From Nodosilinea sp. E11 (GTDB taxonomy: Bacteria > Cyanobacteriota > Cyanobacteriia > Phormidesmidales > Phormidesmidaceae): a stretch of DNA of 64,000 nt. The notes beneath the pieces were generated by a model. That model was not told the DNA's origin. It ran no database searches and saw nothing but the letters and a program-made list of their open reading frames with translations. Every line of letters begins with the position of its first letter. The first letter of the stretch is position 1. Of this stretch, positions 27,923 to 37,600 are shown piece by piece. Location of the stretch: positions 4,768,001-4,832,000 of the forward strand of contig NZ_CP136520.1 of the NCBI RefSeq assembly GCF_032813545.1, read 5' to 3'. The translations under genes were made by a program, and so were the position numbers.

Positions 27923-28087
27923 TTACAAAAAATGGTCGATTGCCACCGCAGAGACCGCCGCAAATGCAGTAATTGCTAGGCCAGTCAGTGGGTTTTGCCC
28001 CTGGGCTACCGCAAAAGAAGTGATAACGCCAGCCCCTAGAGCCGCGATCGCAACAGAGCCAATCCAGTCTTTCTGTAGGTTATGCAT
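27923..28087 (-). CDS. 54-residue membrane-associated protein, probably conserved in cyanobacteria
   Basis: A short gene starting at ATG 28087 (MHNLQKDWIGSVAIAALG) and ending DHFL. It is hydrophobic throughout, with one or two membrane helices (IAALGAGVITSFAVA and LAITAFAAVSAVAI). Codon use fits a gene, and the combination QNPLTGLAIT is one I remember from small cyanobacterial proteins of unknown function. Function cannot be told. It is co-directional with prfB, 211 bp upstream of it, with a MITE in between. The opposite strand has a longer but featureless frame, which I reject. Confidence 0.6.
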   Translation of the reverse strand: MHNLQKDWIGSVAIAALGAGVITSFAVAQGQNPLTGLAITAFAAVSAVAIDHFL

Positions 28088-28335
28088 GGGGTGTTTTAAA
28101 GTGGTGATGACGCAGGGAACGCGGCAGTAGATCGGACAGAATCATCCTGTAGAACTACTGACTTAACCCTAAAGGTGGGTTGCTTTTCAGACCTCACGCT
28201 ATCACCCCAGCCAGGGTCAAAAGAGACCACCCCAGGGAACTGATACCAAGCTTAAGGCTTGGTTAGATTAATTAACATTTTCCCTGGGCAAGGGACAGGG
28301 CCAGGGTAAAGCTGGCGACGACTAAGCGGTTTGGG

Positions 28336-28797
28336 TCACTCTGCCCGGCGGGTGTTGCCCGCTTTGACCCAGCCCTCCTGGCCATTGGCCACTACGCGCA
28401 CCTTGACCCAGGTTTGGTCGGCAGGCTCTTCAAGCACGACCACCGCTTCATTGACATCAACGCCCCCCACCTGGGGGAACTCCACCCCAGGGCCTTCGCG
28501 CATCACTAAGCCGATGGGTTGCACGACCACGGCTTCATAGGCACCGGGTTCGAGGGCTGGTTCTGCCGGGGGTGGTGGCTCGACTACCGGGGCCGCCGCT
28601 GCTGGGGTGGTTGGGTCGACCTCGGCCAGGGCTGCGGGCTCAGCGGGCACTTCATCTCCATAGAAGGGTTTGGGGGGCAGCACCGACAGTCGCCCCATAA
28701 AGTAGCGGGCAGTGGCCACACCGGCCATCGATAGCAAAATCAGGGCGATCGCAACGCCCAAAATCAACTTTGACAGGCCAATAAAAAATCCTTTCAT
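28336..28797 (-). CDS. Membrane-anchored bacterial SH3 domain protein
   Basis: A 153-residue protein. A membrane helix at residues 5-33 (LSKLILGVAIALILLSMAGV) is followed by a proline/alanine linker (about 38-80) and an SH3b domain (about 88-148: VVQPIGLVMREGPGVEFPQV, then TWVKVRV and EGWVKAGN). The topology suggests the SH3 domain faces the periplasm, where such domains often bind cell-wall peptides; this is inference. ATG 28797. It lies 76 bp after the ycf46-like gene on the same strand, so it may be the last gene of that cluster. Confidence 0.8.
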   Translation of the reverse strand: MKGFFIGLSKLILGVAIALILLSMAGVATARYFMGRLSVLPPKPFYGDEVPAEPAALAEVDPTTPAAAAPVVEPPPPAEPALEPGAYEAVVVQPIGLVMREGPGVEFPQVGGVDVNEAVVVLEEPADQTWVKVRVVANGQEGWVKAGNTRRAE

Positions 28798-28872
28798 GGA
28801 TGCAGCGAGCCCATAAGCCTCGATGACAGCTTGCTAATGGTACAGCACCCCCGGCCAATCGGCATGCTCTTG

Positions 28873-30393
28873 CTAATCTACCTCAGGCAGTGGGGGGCGC
28901 AACCGTGAGTCAATGCCGCTCCGGGAGGCCATCCGGGCTTTGCCTGCTGCTGCCCAGGCTTGCAGAGCTTCGATCTGCTCCTGGGCCGTGCGGGCTAGGG
29001 GCACCATCTCGCTGGCGGCGGTGAGAATGTCGTCGGTAGTAAAGTCGCGGTTCTGGCTAAAGCCCAGGTGCATGGCTTCGACAATTACTTGCTCGATCTC
29101 AGCCCCTGAAAAGTCAGGGGTTTCGTAGGCCAGTCGAGCCGTGTCAAAGGTTTTGAGGGTGTGGGGCCGCAGGCGCGAGAGGTGCACCTCAAAAATTGCC
29201 TGGCGATCGCTCTGGCTGGGCAACCCGACAAAAAATATTTCGTCAAACCGACCCCGGCGTAGCATCTCGGGGGGCAGCGACTGAATATTGTTAGCGGTGG
29301 CCACCACAAACACGGGCGAGGTTTTTTCGGCCATCCAGGTAATAAAGGTGCCAAACACACGGCTGGCGGTGCCCGCATCGCCCCGGCCATCCATGCCCCC
29401 AAAGGCTTTGTCAATTTCGTCAATCCACAGCACGCAGGGAGCCAGGGCCTCCGCTAGCTGAATCATCTGGCGGGTGCGGGCCTCCGACTCGCCCACCAGG
29501 CCACCAAATAACCGCCCTACGTCTAACCGCAGCAGAGGCAAGTGCCAGTGGTGTGCGATCGCCTTGGCGGTCAGCGATTTGCCGGTGCCCTGAATGCCGA
29601 TGAGCAACAATCCCCGGGGGTGAGGCAGCCCGTACTGGCGAGCTTTCTCTGAGAAGGCCGCCCCCCGCTTAAGCAGCCAGTCTTTTAGGTTATCTAGTCC
29701 GCCAATATCAGAGATTTGCTCTTTGGCAGGGTAGTAGTCGAGAATTTGGGTCTGGCGAATGCTCTGGCGCTTTTCGTCGAGAATTAGGTCGAGGTCAGCC
29801 GGGGCAAAGGCACCGTGATCGGCGATCGCTCGGGCCAGCACCCGCCGAATCCGCTCTAGCGACAGCCCCTGACAGGTACGCACCACCTCTTCTACCATCG
29901 CTGACGGTAGGTCGGCATTGGTCGCGGCCAGCAGTTGGCGCACGTCCTGCCGAATGGCGGCGGCATCGGGCAGGGTAAATTCGAGCACCGTCACCACCTC
30001 GCTCAGTTCGTCGGGAATGGTGAGCTGAGCCGACAAAATAATTAAGGTTTTAGGCTGGGCTTTGAGCCGGCGGGCCAGATTGCGCAACTTGCGCGAGATC
30101 GCGATGTCGTCTAAAAATCGGTGAAAATCTCGCAGCACAAACACCGCTGGAGCCGTGGCGGGCAACTTTTCTACTAGCTCTAGCGCTTGCAGGGGGTTGC
30201 GCTTGCCAAACCCAGCGTCGTTGAGATTGCCCTGGTAGCCATCGACAAAATCCCAGGTGTAGATGGCGCGATTGCCCTGGGCTGTGGCACAGGTGGCGAT
30301 CGTGGCTTCCGCCCGTTCCTCTTCGCCCGTGGCAATGTAGATAACCGGGTAGCGAGCCCGAATCAGTAGACCCAGTTCTTCTGTAAAGCCCAC
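28873..30393 (-). CDS. ycf46: Ycf46-type AAA+ ATPase (first copy)
   Basis: A 506-residue ATPase. The N-terminal part ([21 protein letters not shown]) is degenerate and the C-terminal AAA+ module has Walker A GIQGTGKS (266-273), Walker [12 protein letters not shown] and the arginine-finger region [20 protein letters not shown]. Ycf46 is encoded in some algal plastids and in cyanobacteria, where it has been linked to inorganic-carbon use; its exact role is not settled. GTG 30393 is used, with GGAGGG 7 nt upstream inside the end of the DUF177 gene, so the two are coupled. The cluster position (downstream of yidC/khpB/DUF177) is the usual cyanobacterial one. A second copy is at 52223-53755. Confidence 0.88.
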   Translation of the reverse strand: MGFTEELGLLIRARYPVIYIATGEEERAEATIATCATAQGNRAIYTWDFVDGYQGNLNDAGFGKRNPLQALELVEKLPATAPAVFVLRDFHRFLDDIAISRKLRNLARRLKAQPKTLIILSAQLTIPDELSEVVTVLEFTLPDAAAIRQDVRQLLAATNADLPSAMVEEVVRTCQGLSLERIRRVLARAIADHGAFAPADLDLILDEKRQSIRQTQILDYYPAKEQISDIGGLDNLKDWLLKRGAAFSEKARQYGLPHPRGLLLIGIQGTGKSLTAKAIAHHWHLPLLRLDVGRLFGGLVGESEARTRQMIQLAEALAPCVLWIDEIDKAFGGMDGRGDAGTASRVFGTFITWMAEKTSPVFVVATANNIQSLPPEMLRRGRFDEIFFVGLPSQSDRQAIFEVHLSRLRPHTLKTFDTARLAYETPDFSGAEIEQVIVEAMHLGFSQNRDFTTDDILTAASEMVPLARTAQEQIEALQAWAAAGKARMASRSGIDSRLRPPLPEVD

Positions 30394-30396
30394 CGC

Positions 30397-30912
30397 TTAG
30401 CCCTCCGGTGGCTGAAACTGCTGCTGAAGCTGAGTCAAGGCAGCCCAGCGATGGTCTATAGGGTCACTGGCAACTGTTTCTGGGTGGCGCAGTTCAATGC
30501 CGGGGCAGTCTTCGTCGCAGATCTGCGGCTGGGGCAGGGCTAGGCAGATCTGCTCGTAGATCCAGGTTTCAGGCGAGAAATGGCCATTGGGGGGCAGAGT
30601 TTCAAACAGATCGTCAACGCTGACCTCACGCTCTAGGGGCAGGGTGTTGGGGTCGGGCTCATGCTCTAGCCAGATCAGCTCCTTGGGGACAATTGCCACC
30701 CGGTGATTGTAGGCTTGCAGGCAGCGATCGCAGGTTAGCGTCACAATGGTCTCGGCCCTGGCTTTGACCTCCAGATAGGTGCCCTGGTGGGTTACCGTTA
30801 GCTCACCCCGCACGGGGGTGAGGGTGTCTAGGTCAGCCAGGTGCGAATCTAAATCAACGGCGAGGGTTTTTTCGGGCCGCTGTAGTAGGTGGGGTATATA
30901 CACTTTATCCAC
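30397..30912 (-). CDS. DUF177 / YceD family 23S rRNA accumulation protein
   Basis: A 171-residue protein. The family motif LTCDRCLQAY (CxxC) is followed about 75 residues later by CDEDCPG, giving four cysteines likely to bind one metal. DUF177 (YceD) proteins are linked to 23S rRNA or 50S maturation and usually adjoin rpmF in other bacteria. I chose GTG 30912: a perfect GGAGGT lies 6 nt upstream, whereas the ATG at 30918 would abut that site directly. It is the link between khpB and ycf46 in the cluster. Confidence 0.85.
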   Translation of the reverse strand: MDKVYIPHLLQRPEKTLAVDLDSHLADLDTLTPVRGELTVTHQGTYLEVKARAETIVTLTCDRCLQAYNHRVAIVPKELIWLEHEPDPNTLPLEREVSVDDLFETLPPNGHFSPETWIYEQICLALPQPQICDEDCPGIELRHPETVASDPIDHRWAALTQLQQQFQPPEG

Positions 30913-30975
30913 GGTCATACCTCCCAGGGCTGTTCTCAAGTTTAGTGAGCCGTTTTAGGTGAGTTGCCAGTGCCC

Positions 30976-31485
30976 CTAACTCTCCGCCTCAGGGGCCTGG
31001 TCTGTCTTGCACACCACTAGGCGGCGATCGGGTTCACGCCCCCGACTAAAGGTGGCAAGACCAGCATGGGCTCCAACAAAGTGGTGCATCTGTCGCCGTT
31101 CAGCAGAAGATAGCCCTTGCATCTCGTACTCTTCCCCGCTGGCCAGTACTCGCTCAGCAGCATCGGCAGCCATCGCTTTCAGTTCTTCCAAGCGCTTGGC
31201 GCGATAGCCCGCCAGTTCAATGGTAAAGGCCTGCTGCTCATCTTGCTCTTTACCCAGGTTAAGGGTGGTGTTGGCCAGATATTGAATAGAGTCGAGGACT
31301 GCACCCCCGTCGCCAATTAAGGCCTGTATCTGCTCGGTTGATAGGGGTGCTTCGGCAATGGTCAGCCAGCAGCTTTGCCCAGACTCATCTTCAACCTGGT
31401 GAGCACTTACGGTGGAGGTTAACCCCTGCATGGTTAGCAGGGTGGTTAACCAGTTCACGCCAGCGGTGGCAGCATCGGTGGCCAT
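30976..31485 (-). CDS. khpB: KH/R3H domain RNA-binding protein KhpB (Jag)
   Basis: A 169-residue RNA-binding protein with a KH-like domain (IQALIGDGGAVLDSIQYLAN at about residues 55-75) and a C-terminal R3H domain (LEELKAMAADAAERVLASGE, LSSAERRQMHHFVG, SRGREPDRRLVV). The Jag N-terminal domain found in Firmicutes is missing, as usual for cyanobacteria. With KhpA such proteins bind many RNAs. I use ATG 31485, 4 bp after the yidC stop; the frame is open upstream to 31644 but overlaps yidC. Confidence 0.9.
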   Translation of the reverse strand: MATDAATAGVNWLTTLLTMQGLTSTVSAHQVEDESGQSCWLTIAEAPLSTEQIQALIGDGGAVLDSIQYLANTTLNLGKEQDEQQAFTIELAGYRAKRLEELKAMAADAAERVLASGEEYEMQGLSSAERRQMHHFVGAHAGLATFSRGREPDRRLVVCKTDQAPEAES

Positions 31486-31489
31486 GGGC

Positions 31490-32641
31490 TTATGCCTTTT
31501 TCTTTTTGCTACGCCCCGGTTCAAAGGGCAGGGTTTGGCGATTGTCTTCAGCCTTAGCTTCGGCATCGACGATCTTTTGCAGGTTCTCGGGCAGCGGTTC
31601 TCGCGAGAGAAAGAAGGTCTGAACGGTTTGGAAGATGTTGGCAATCAGCATGTACATCAGCACCCCGGCAGGCAGGGGGAAGAACAAGAACATGCCGGAG
31701 AAGATAATCGGCGTGAACTTGTTGACCGCCGCCTGCTGCGAGTTGTCGCTGGCGGCAGAGCCCTGACCCGAGAGCACCTGGTTGAGGTACAGGCTGGCTC
31801 CAAAGCCCAAAATCATGATCAAAATATCCCAGTGGATAGCGCCGTCGTCACCGGTGACCCCGATGCGACCCAGGGCCTTAATGAAGAGAAAGCCCTTATT
31901 GGCGGCTAGGCCAGGAGCCTGAGCCCGCACGGTGGCGTCGCCAGGGGCCAGGGCCGTAATGTTGCCCGCCTCGTCAATGGCCACAACATTGTCGCCTTTG
32001 ATCACTTCCCACTTGGGTTGAAAGCTGCTGGGGTCTTCGTTGTACTCGGCGGCCAAAGACGAAATGGACTGCCCCTCAGCGGTTTGTAGCCGAATGTCGG
32101 TCTTTTCACCCACCACCAGCTTATTGCCCCCAGGCACCACCGCCGAAATGGGAAAGTGAGACCCGTCAGACACATAGATGGCCTTGGGGGCGGTGCTAAA
32201 CACCTGGGGCTGGATCTGTTCAATCTTTTCTTGGGGAAAGACCTGAACGTTAACGTCGTAATTGATGTCAGCGAAGGGCGACCCCCGAAGGGTGGCAAAC
32301 AGCGCAAACAGAATGGGCATTTGCAGCAGTACTGGGAAACAGCCTGCCAGGGGATTGCCAAATTCTTTGTAGACCCCACTCATCTCTTCCTGGAGCTTGG
32401 TGGGGTTATCTTTGTAGCGCTCTTGGATCTCTTTGACGCGCTTTTGCATGAGGGGCTGGGCCACCTTCATGCGTCGCATGTTGCGAATGGAGCCAGCATT
32501 CAGGGGATACAGGGCAAACCGAATCACCAGGGTGAGGGCCACAATGGCCAACCCATAGCTGGGCACGATCCCGTAGAAAAAATCTAGGATCGGCAACATG
32601 ATGTTGTTGGTCAGAAATCCAATTCCAAAATCCATGGGCAC
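31490..32641 (-). CDS. yidC: Membrane protein insertase YidC/Oxa1
   Basis: A 383-residue insertase for plasma-membrane and thylakoid proteins. The core helices are present: [43 protein letters not shown], and [20 protein letters not shown]. The positively charged [20 protein letters not shown] loop and the conserved Arg of the first core helix ([10 protein letters not shown]) fit the family. A periplasmic/lumenal loop of about 130 residues between core helices (with [16 protein letters not shown]) is longer than in minimal YidC and is known from cyanobacterial members. ATG 32641. Confidence 0.95.
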   Translation of the reverse strand: MPMDFGIGFLTNNIMLPILDFFYGIVPSYGLAIVALTLVIRFALYPLNAGSIRNMRRMKVAQPLMQKRVKEIQERYKDNPTKLQEEMSGVYKEFGNPLAGCFPVLLQMPILFALFATLRGSPFADINYDVNVQVFPQEKIEQIQPQVFSTAPKAIYVSDGSHFPISAVVPGGNKLVVGEKTDIRLQTAEGQSISSLAAEYNEDPSSFQPKWEVIKGDNVVAIDEAGNITALAPGDATVRAQAPGLAANKGFLFIKALGRIGVTGDDGAIHWDILIMILGFGASLYLNQVLSGQGSAASDNSQQAAVNKFTPIIFSGMFLFFPLPAGVLMYMLIANIFQTVQTFFLSREPLPENLQKIVDAEAKAEDNRQTLPFEPGRSKKKKA

Positions 32642-32741
32642 TAGAACCCTGCTACAGGGGATACGACGTTAACTGCTCAGTTACCTAATCTACCCCATTG
32701 CTGGGGAAGCAAGCCGCCCTAGGCGGTTGGGATTGCCGTAG

Positions 32742-33137
32742 TTAGTTTTTGCCGATGGCACCGCTAACGGCCTGGGCAGCCGGTGAAATGCGCTCGTTGA
32801 TGTAGTCATACACCTCCCTAAATCGGGGCATAGAGCGCAATTCTAGACGGCTGCCGTCTTTGAGGGTGACCACCATGTCGCCCCACAGGCCCAGCCCTCG
32901 GGGGACGGTGACAATTTTACTAATTTCGTTGTAAATCAGGTCGGTGCGCTCGCGCCCCTGCCAGCCCCCTGTCACCGAAATGCGGCGGCTAGTAATGCGG
33001 TAGCGCAGCCACAGGGCACGGGTAATCGCCCCTACCGTGAGGGGAAGGCAAATAACGGTGAAACCCAGCAAGATATTGATAATCAAATCGCCGATGTGGG
33101 GGCCACCCTCGTAGTACACATCCTCACGAATGCCCAT
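32742..33137 (-). CDS. PH-domain membrane protein (YdbT/bPH-like)
   Basis: A 131-residue protein: two hydrophobic helices at about residues 17-45 (IINILLGFTVICLPLTVGAI), then a bacterial PH domain (RYRITSRRISVTGGWQGRER, DLIYNEISKIVTVPRG, DMVVTLKDGSRLELRSMPRF). It overlaps the rnpA 3' end by 14 bp, so the two are translationally coupled. Its place between rnpA and yidC is a fixed feature of many cyanobacterial genomes and suggests a link to membrane-protein insertion, although no function is proven. Confidence 0.83.
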   Translation of the reverse strand: MGIREDVYYEGGPHIGDLIINILLGFTVICLPLTVGAITRALWLRYRITSRRISVTGGWQGRERTDLIYNEISKIVTVPRGLGLWGDMVVTLKDGSRLELRSMPRFREVYDYINERISPAAQAVSGAIGKN

Positions 33138-33492
33138 GGAATACCTCTAGCTTGGTGAACAACTGCTCTAATTCTCGCAAAAATTCGGCGTATTCGCACT
33201 CAACGGCCTCGGGCTTCAGGCTGATGACAATCCAAAATCCAGGGTTTAGGCGCGGTAACAGGGTGCGAAGGGCAGCCCGTACTTGGCGCTTGAGGCGGTT
33301 TCGCACCACAGCCCGCTTGTGCACCTTGAGACTGACGACAACGCCTACCCGCAGCATCGGAACGGTCTTTTCGGGTGTCGCCCCGATCGCCCATCCGCGC
33401 ACTATTAAGTGAGCAGAAACCGCTTTTCTGCCCCGACGATAAACTTGAGAAAAATCGCGCGATCGCCGTAGCCGATTTTGTTTGGGCAGCAC
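33124..33492 (-). CDS. rnpA: Ribonuclease P protein component
   Basis: A 122-residue basic protein that binds the RNase P RNA to process the 5' ends of tRNAs. Motifs: LPKQNRLRRSRDFSQVYRRG at the start and the RNR signature KRAVVRNRLKRQVRAALR. The start is GTG 33492. rpmH lies 102 bp upstream, the nearly universal rpmH-rnpA order. The acidic C-terminal tail (LRELEQLFTKLEVFH) is slightly longer than usual. Confidence 0.95.
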   Translation of the reverse strand: MLPKQNRLRRSRDFSQVYRRGRKAVSAHLIVRGWAIGATPEKTVPMLRVGVVVSLKVHKRAVVRNRLKRQVRAALRTLLPRLNPGFWIVISLKPEAVECEYAEFLRELEQLFTKLEVFHGHS

Positions 33493-33594
33493 AACCCACG
33501 TCCTATACCCACAACAATTGCCCTGGAGCTGAACTTAGCCCCAGGGCCATTTTTGATCTACGCTCAAGCTAGGGGCTACTCAACCCCGCTGGGC

Positions 33595-33732
33595 CTAAAC
33601 CGCCAGCTTAGCGCGCCCCTTGCGGCGGCGGGCTTTAATCACTTCCTGGCCGGTGTGAGAGCGCATACGAGCGCGGAACCCGGAGGTTCGTTTTTGCTTT
33701 CGGTTGGTGCCCTCTAGGGTTCGCTTGCTCAT
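33595..33732 (-). CDS. rpmH: 50S ribosomal protein L34
   Basis: A 45-residue, very basic protein that runs from ATG 33732 ([20 protein letters not shown]) through [20 protein letters not shown] to the end (RAKLAV). This is the complete L34, a 50S subunit protein. The position directly upstream of rnpA confirms it. It is the first gene of the cluster, and its promoter should lie in the 66 bp between it and the DUF2808 gene or further upstream. Confidence 0.97.
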   Translation of the reverse strand: MSKRTLEGTNRKQKRTSGFRARMRSHTGQEVIKARRRKGRAKLAV

Positions 33733-33798
33733 GGCTTAGCCTCTTTGCCTGTTTCTGCTAAAAAGTCACGGTCTCATATAGTACCACTAGCTGGGCCA

Positions 33799-34374
33799 CT
33801 AGCGACGCTGATTTCGATCGGCGGCAATTTCCATCGGCCAGGTGCCCGCATACTGATTGACCACATCACCCTGGAACATCATCCGCAGGTTGAAGTAGTG
33901 ATAGCCGTAGCGGCGGGGGTTGCGTACGTTAGACATTACCACCACAAGGTTGGTGTTGGCGGGAATGGGCGCTTCGGGAATGATTTCGATCCGGTTTTCA
34001 GCTTCAATCCAGTCGATGGCCTTGACCGGAATGACGTCGCGACCGCGCCAGTCGCCACTGCGCAGTTCGATGGCGTTGGGGTCAAAGCGACCGCCAATTT
34101 CAGTAAAGGTGTCGGGGTAGTCAATTTCTAGAGAAATCACGTCGCGGGGCAGCTTGGTCCGCATGATGTTGAGGTAGTAGCGGGCGTTGGTGCTGAAGGG
34201 GTAGTTGAAGTCGATTAGATACCCCAGGCGATACTCAGTCTCGACGCCGCCAAAGATGGTTAGCCCCGTTTGGGCTTGGGAAGGCAGGGGTAGAGCGGTG
34301 CTGAGGCCCACCGCAGCGGCTACAGCAGCCAGCCCCAGGGCGGCCAGCTTCAGGGATTGCTTAAGGGATGTCAT
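33799..34374 (-). CDS. DUF2808 exported protein
   Basis: A 191-residue protein with a signal peptide (LKLAALGLAAVAAAVGLSTA, cut near SQA-QT). The mature part has YYLNIMRTKLPRDVISLEID, DVIPVKAIDWIEAENRIEII and NTNLVVVMSNVRNPRRYGYH, which mark DUF2808, a family of unknown function almost confined to cyanobacteria. I chose ATG 34374 because GGAGGT lies 5 nt upstream; the frame is open to 34467 but without a ribosome site. It precedes rpmH by 66 bp on the same strand and may be co-transcribed with it. Confidence 0.87.
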   Translation of the reverse strand: MTSLKQSLKLAALGLAAVAAAVGLSTALPLPSQAQTGLTIFGGVETEYRLGYLIDFNYPFSTNARYYLNIMRTKLPRDVISLEIDYPDTFTEIGGRFDPNAIELRSGDWRGRDVIPVKAIDWIEAENRIEIIPEAPIPANTNLVVVMSNVRNPRRYGYHYFNLRMMFQGDVVNQYAGTWPMEIAADRNQRR

Positions 34375-34655
34375 GGTGTACCTCCAATGAAAACTATCTG
34401 GCCGGGTAGCTTGGGGCAACCAATCTAGGCCACCCATCACAATAGCGTTAGCGTGCCAGAGCAGCACTGTGATCTGTGCCAGTGGTCTAACCGGGCTGCT
34501 GAGGGTGGGACGATGCCCATGAGCCAGCCACTTTATCCACCGTTGCCGTTTGTGATCCTACCACTCAGGCTTTGGTGCTTAGGGCTAAAGCGGCTTGTCA
34601 TGGTTACTTGCCCCTAGGACCTGGCCCTTAGGACTAGGTCTGTATCGAGAGCATG

Positions 34656-37600
34656 TCAATCGCCATCGTCGTCAATAATGGCGTTGCGATCGAGCAGCAG
34701 CAAATTGCGCAGCTGGTCGGTGTCGAACTCGGTCAGCCAGCCTTCGCCGGCACTGACCACCTGCTCTGAGAGCGCCTTTTTGCTCTCGATCATCTCGTGA
34801 ATGCGCTCCTCTAAGGTGCCGGTAGTGACAAACTTGTGCACCTGCACGTTGCGGGTCTGGCCAATGCGGAAGGCACGGTCGGTGGCCTGATTTTCGATCG
34901 CCGGGTTCCACCAGCGATCGTAGTGGAAGACGTGATTGGCACGGGTGAGGTTGAGGCCCACGCCCCCCGCCTTCAGCGAGAGAATGAACAGGCGCGGCGC
35001 GGCGGGGTCGTTCTGAAAGCGATCGACCATGGCTTCCCGCTGGTTTTTGGTGCTGCTGCCGTAGAGGAAGAGGGCTTCTTGCCCCAGGTAAGATTGCAGG
35101 TGCCGCTGGAGCAGTTTGCCCCACTCGGCAAATTGAGTGAAGATCAAAGCGCGATCGCCCTCGGCAATCACCTCTTCCAGCATTTCGTCGAGTCGCTGGA
35201 GCTTGCCCGATCGCCCCTTTAACCCCAGGCTGGGCTCCTGCAAAAACTGGGCCGGGTGGTTGCAGATCTGCTTGAGCTTGGTCAGTAGGGCGAGAATTTG
35301 CCCCTTGCGCTGCACCCCGGTGGCGTCGTCAAGGGTTTCGAGGGCCGCATCGACGGTCTGCTGGTAGAGGTTGGCCTGTTCAGCCGAAAGCCCGCAGTAG
35401 ACGCTCATTTCCTGCTTTTCGGGCAGGTCTTGAATGATGGTGCGATCGGTTTTGAGGCGGCGTAAAATAAACGGCTGCACCAGCCCTTTCAGCGCCCGCA
35501 GCGAGGCGGTATCGCCGTAGCGCTCGATCGGGGTGGCAAAGCGCCGCTGAAAGAAATTCTTTGGCCCCAGGTAGCCGGGGTTGAGGAAGTCCATAATTGA
35601 CCACAGCTCGCCCAGGCGGTTTTCTACCGGGGTGCCGGTGAGGGCAACGCGAAACTGAGCTTCGATCTGGCGAACGGCTTTCGACTGTTTGGCGTCAGAG
35701 TTTTTGACGTTCTGGGCTTCGTCGAGCACCAGGCACTGCCAACTCACCGACTGGATAGGCTTGAGGTCGCGGTAGATCAACGCATAGCTGGTAATCACCA
35801 GGTGCTTATCCTGCACGGCTTTGGCAAAATTGGCTCCCTTGGGGCGGCGATCGCCGTGGTGCACCAGAGTTTTAAGCTGCGGCGCAAATCGCTTGACTTC
35901 TTTCTCCCAGTTGCCCAGCACCGAGGTGGGGCAGACCAGCAGCACGGGGGTTTCGAGCCAGCCATTGTCTTGCAGGTAGAGCAAGAAGGCAATCAGCTGA
36001 ATGGTTTTGCCCAGGCCCATGTCGTCGGCCAGGCAGGCCCCTAGGCCCCACTGTTCTAAAAAGGCCAGCCACGACACCCCCCGCGCCTGGTAGGGCCGCA
36101 GGGTTCCTTTAAACCCGCTGGGGGCTTCCATCTCTGCCAGGGTTTGGTTGCCGGTGGTCAGGGTTTCGATCAGGGTTTGCAGCGCTCCGGTGGCCTCAAA
36201 GCTGACTACCGGCAGCTTGTCGATTAGCTGGGTGTCGCCCGTGCTAATCCGCAGGGCGTCTTCTACTGACAGAGGGGTGGCGGTTTTTTGCCCGGCCAAA
36301 AACTGTCGCGCCGCCTTCACATCCTGGGGCTTGAGCTCGACCCAGCGGCCATTGATTTCGACCAGCGGCGACCCCTGGTTGATCAACTGCTCAAACTCAG
36401 CGGCGGAAAGGGTCTCTCCGGCGATTGACAACTCCCAGCGGAAATTTAGCAGGCTTTTGAGGCCCAGCCGCTGCCGCTGTTTTTGGGGCGGCACCTCGGC
36501 ATGGACTTTGAGCCCTAGTCGCCCGGCCCCATCGTCGGTGGTTTGGGCCAGGCCCGGAGGAAACACAATGTCAACGCCATTGTCTTGCAATTGCCAGGCT
36601 GAGGCTTTGATGAACTGGTAGGCCTGAATCGGGTCGAGGTCGCAGTGGGTGGGGTGCTGCTGGCGCAGGCTCTCGCGGATAGGGTCGTAGAGCCGCGCGG
36701 CCCGGCCCAGACTGCCCAACAGGGTCTCTTGGGGCGACTTAAGGATGGCCCCCTGGTGCTGCAACTCATCGACCGGATGCTGCCAGATCAAGTCTGCCCC
36801 TATCTGCCAATCTGGGTTGGCGGCTGACTGAAGCTGGTAATGCAGCTGCCAGGGAAGGTCTAGCTGGGAGGGTGGCTGGAGCACCAGCCGCAGGCGAAAC
36901 TGACTGGCCGGATCTTCGGCTAAGGTTTGTAGGGGTGTTTTCCAGGTGGCCAAGGCTTCTTGCAGACGAGCGGCGGCGGCAGCGGCGGCGTCTAGCGTTT
37001 TGCTGGGCTGACTGAGAGCCTGAAGCCAGGGTTGAAGGGGGAGCTCCTTGCCTAAGTTGGCCAGACCATTGACGGGTTGGGCCTGGGCTACCTGGCGCAC
37101 CTGGTGATCGACTAGGGTTGCCAAAAACAGCAGCAGTAGCGGCTGGGGGTCGAGCAAAGGCGATCCACAGGCTAGGGGGAGTGCCCCTTTGGCCGCTGCT
37201 GGTAGGTGGGTGCGACAGAGCAAGGGCATGGCTAGGGCAAAATTACGCAGCCGCTGCTGGTCGGGGGCGCTGTCGAGCAGGGGTTGCCATGGGGCTGCCA
37301 GGGTTTGGCTGGTGAGTTCTAAATCGGGCAAAAACTTGCCCCGCGCCAGCAAATTGAGGCCCCAACGGGCGATGTGGCCCCAGTAGCGCAGGTCGGCCCC
37401 AATCTCGCCAGGGCCGGTAAGGGTGTGCTGCCCCAGGGGAAGGGCCAGCAAAATCGGCAGAAAATCGGCGATGCCAAGCTGCCAGCCCTGGATCCGCCAA
37501 GGGTGCAGCACGGTGTCGGCATCGGCTTTAGCGTCGGGCTGGGCCTCTAGCTTGGCAGAATGCACGGGCGCTAAAGCCGTGGCGAGTAGACGCGCCGGTA

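Noticed and set aside
27894-28130. 78-codon plus-strand frame
   Set aside because: It is the reverse strand of the 54-residue membrane protein and runs into a MITE end; the minus-strand frame is the better gene.
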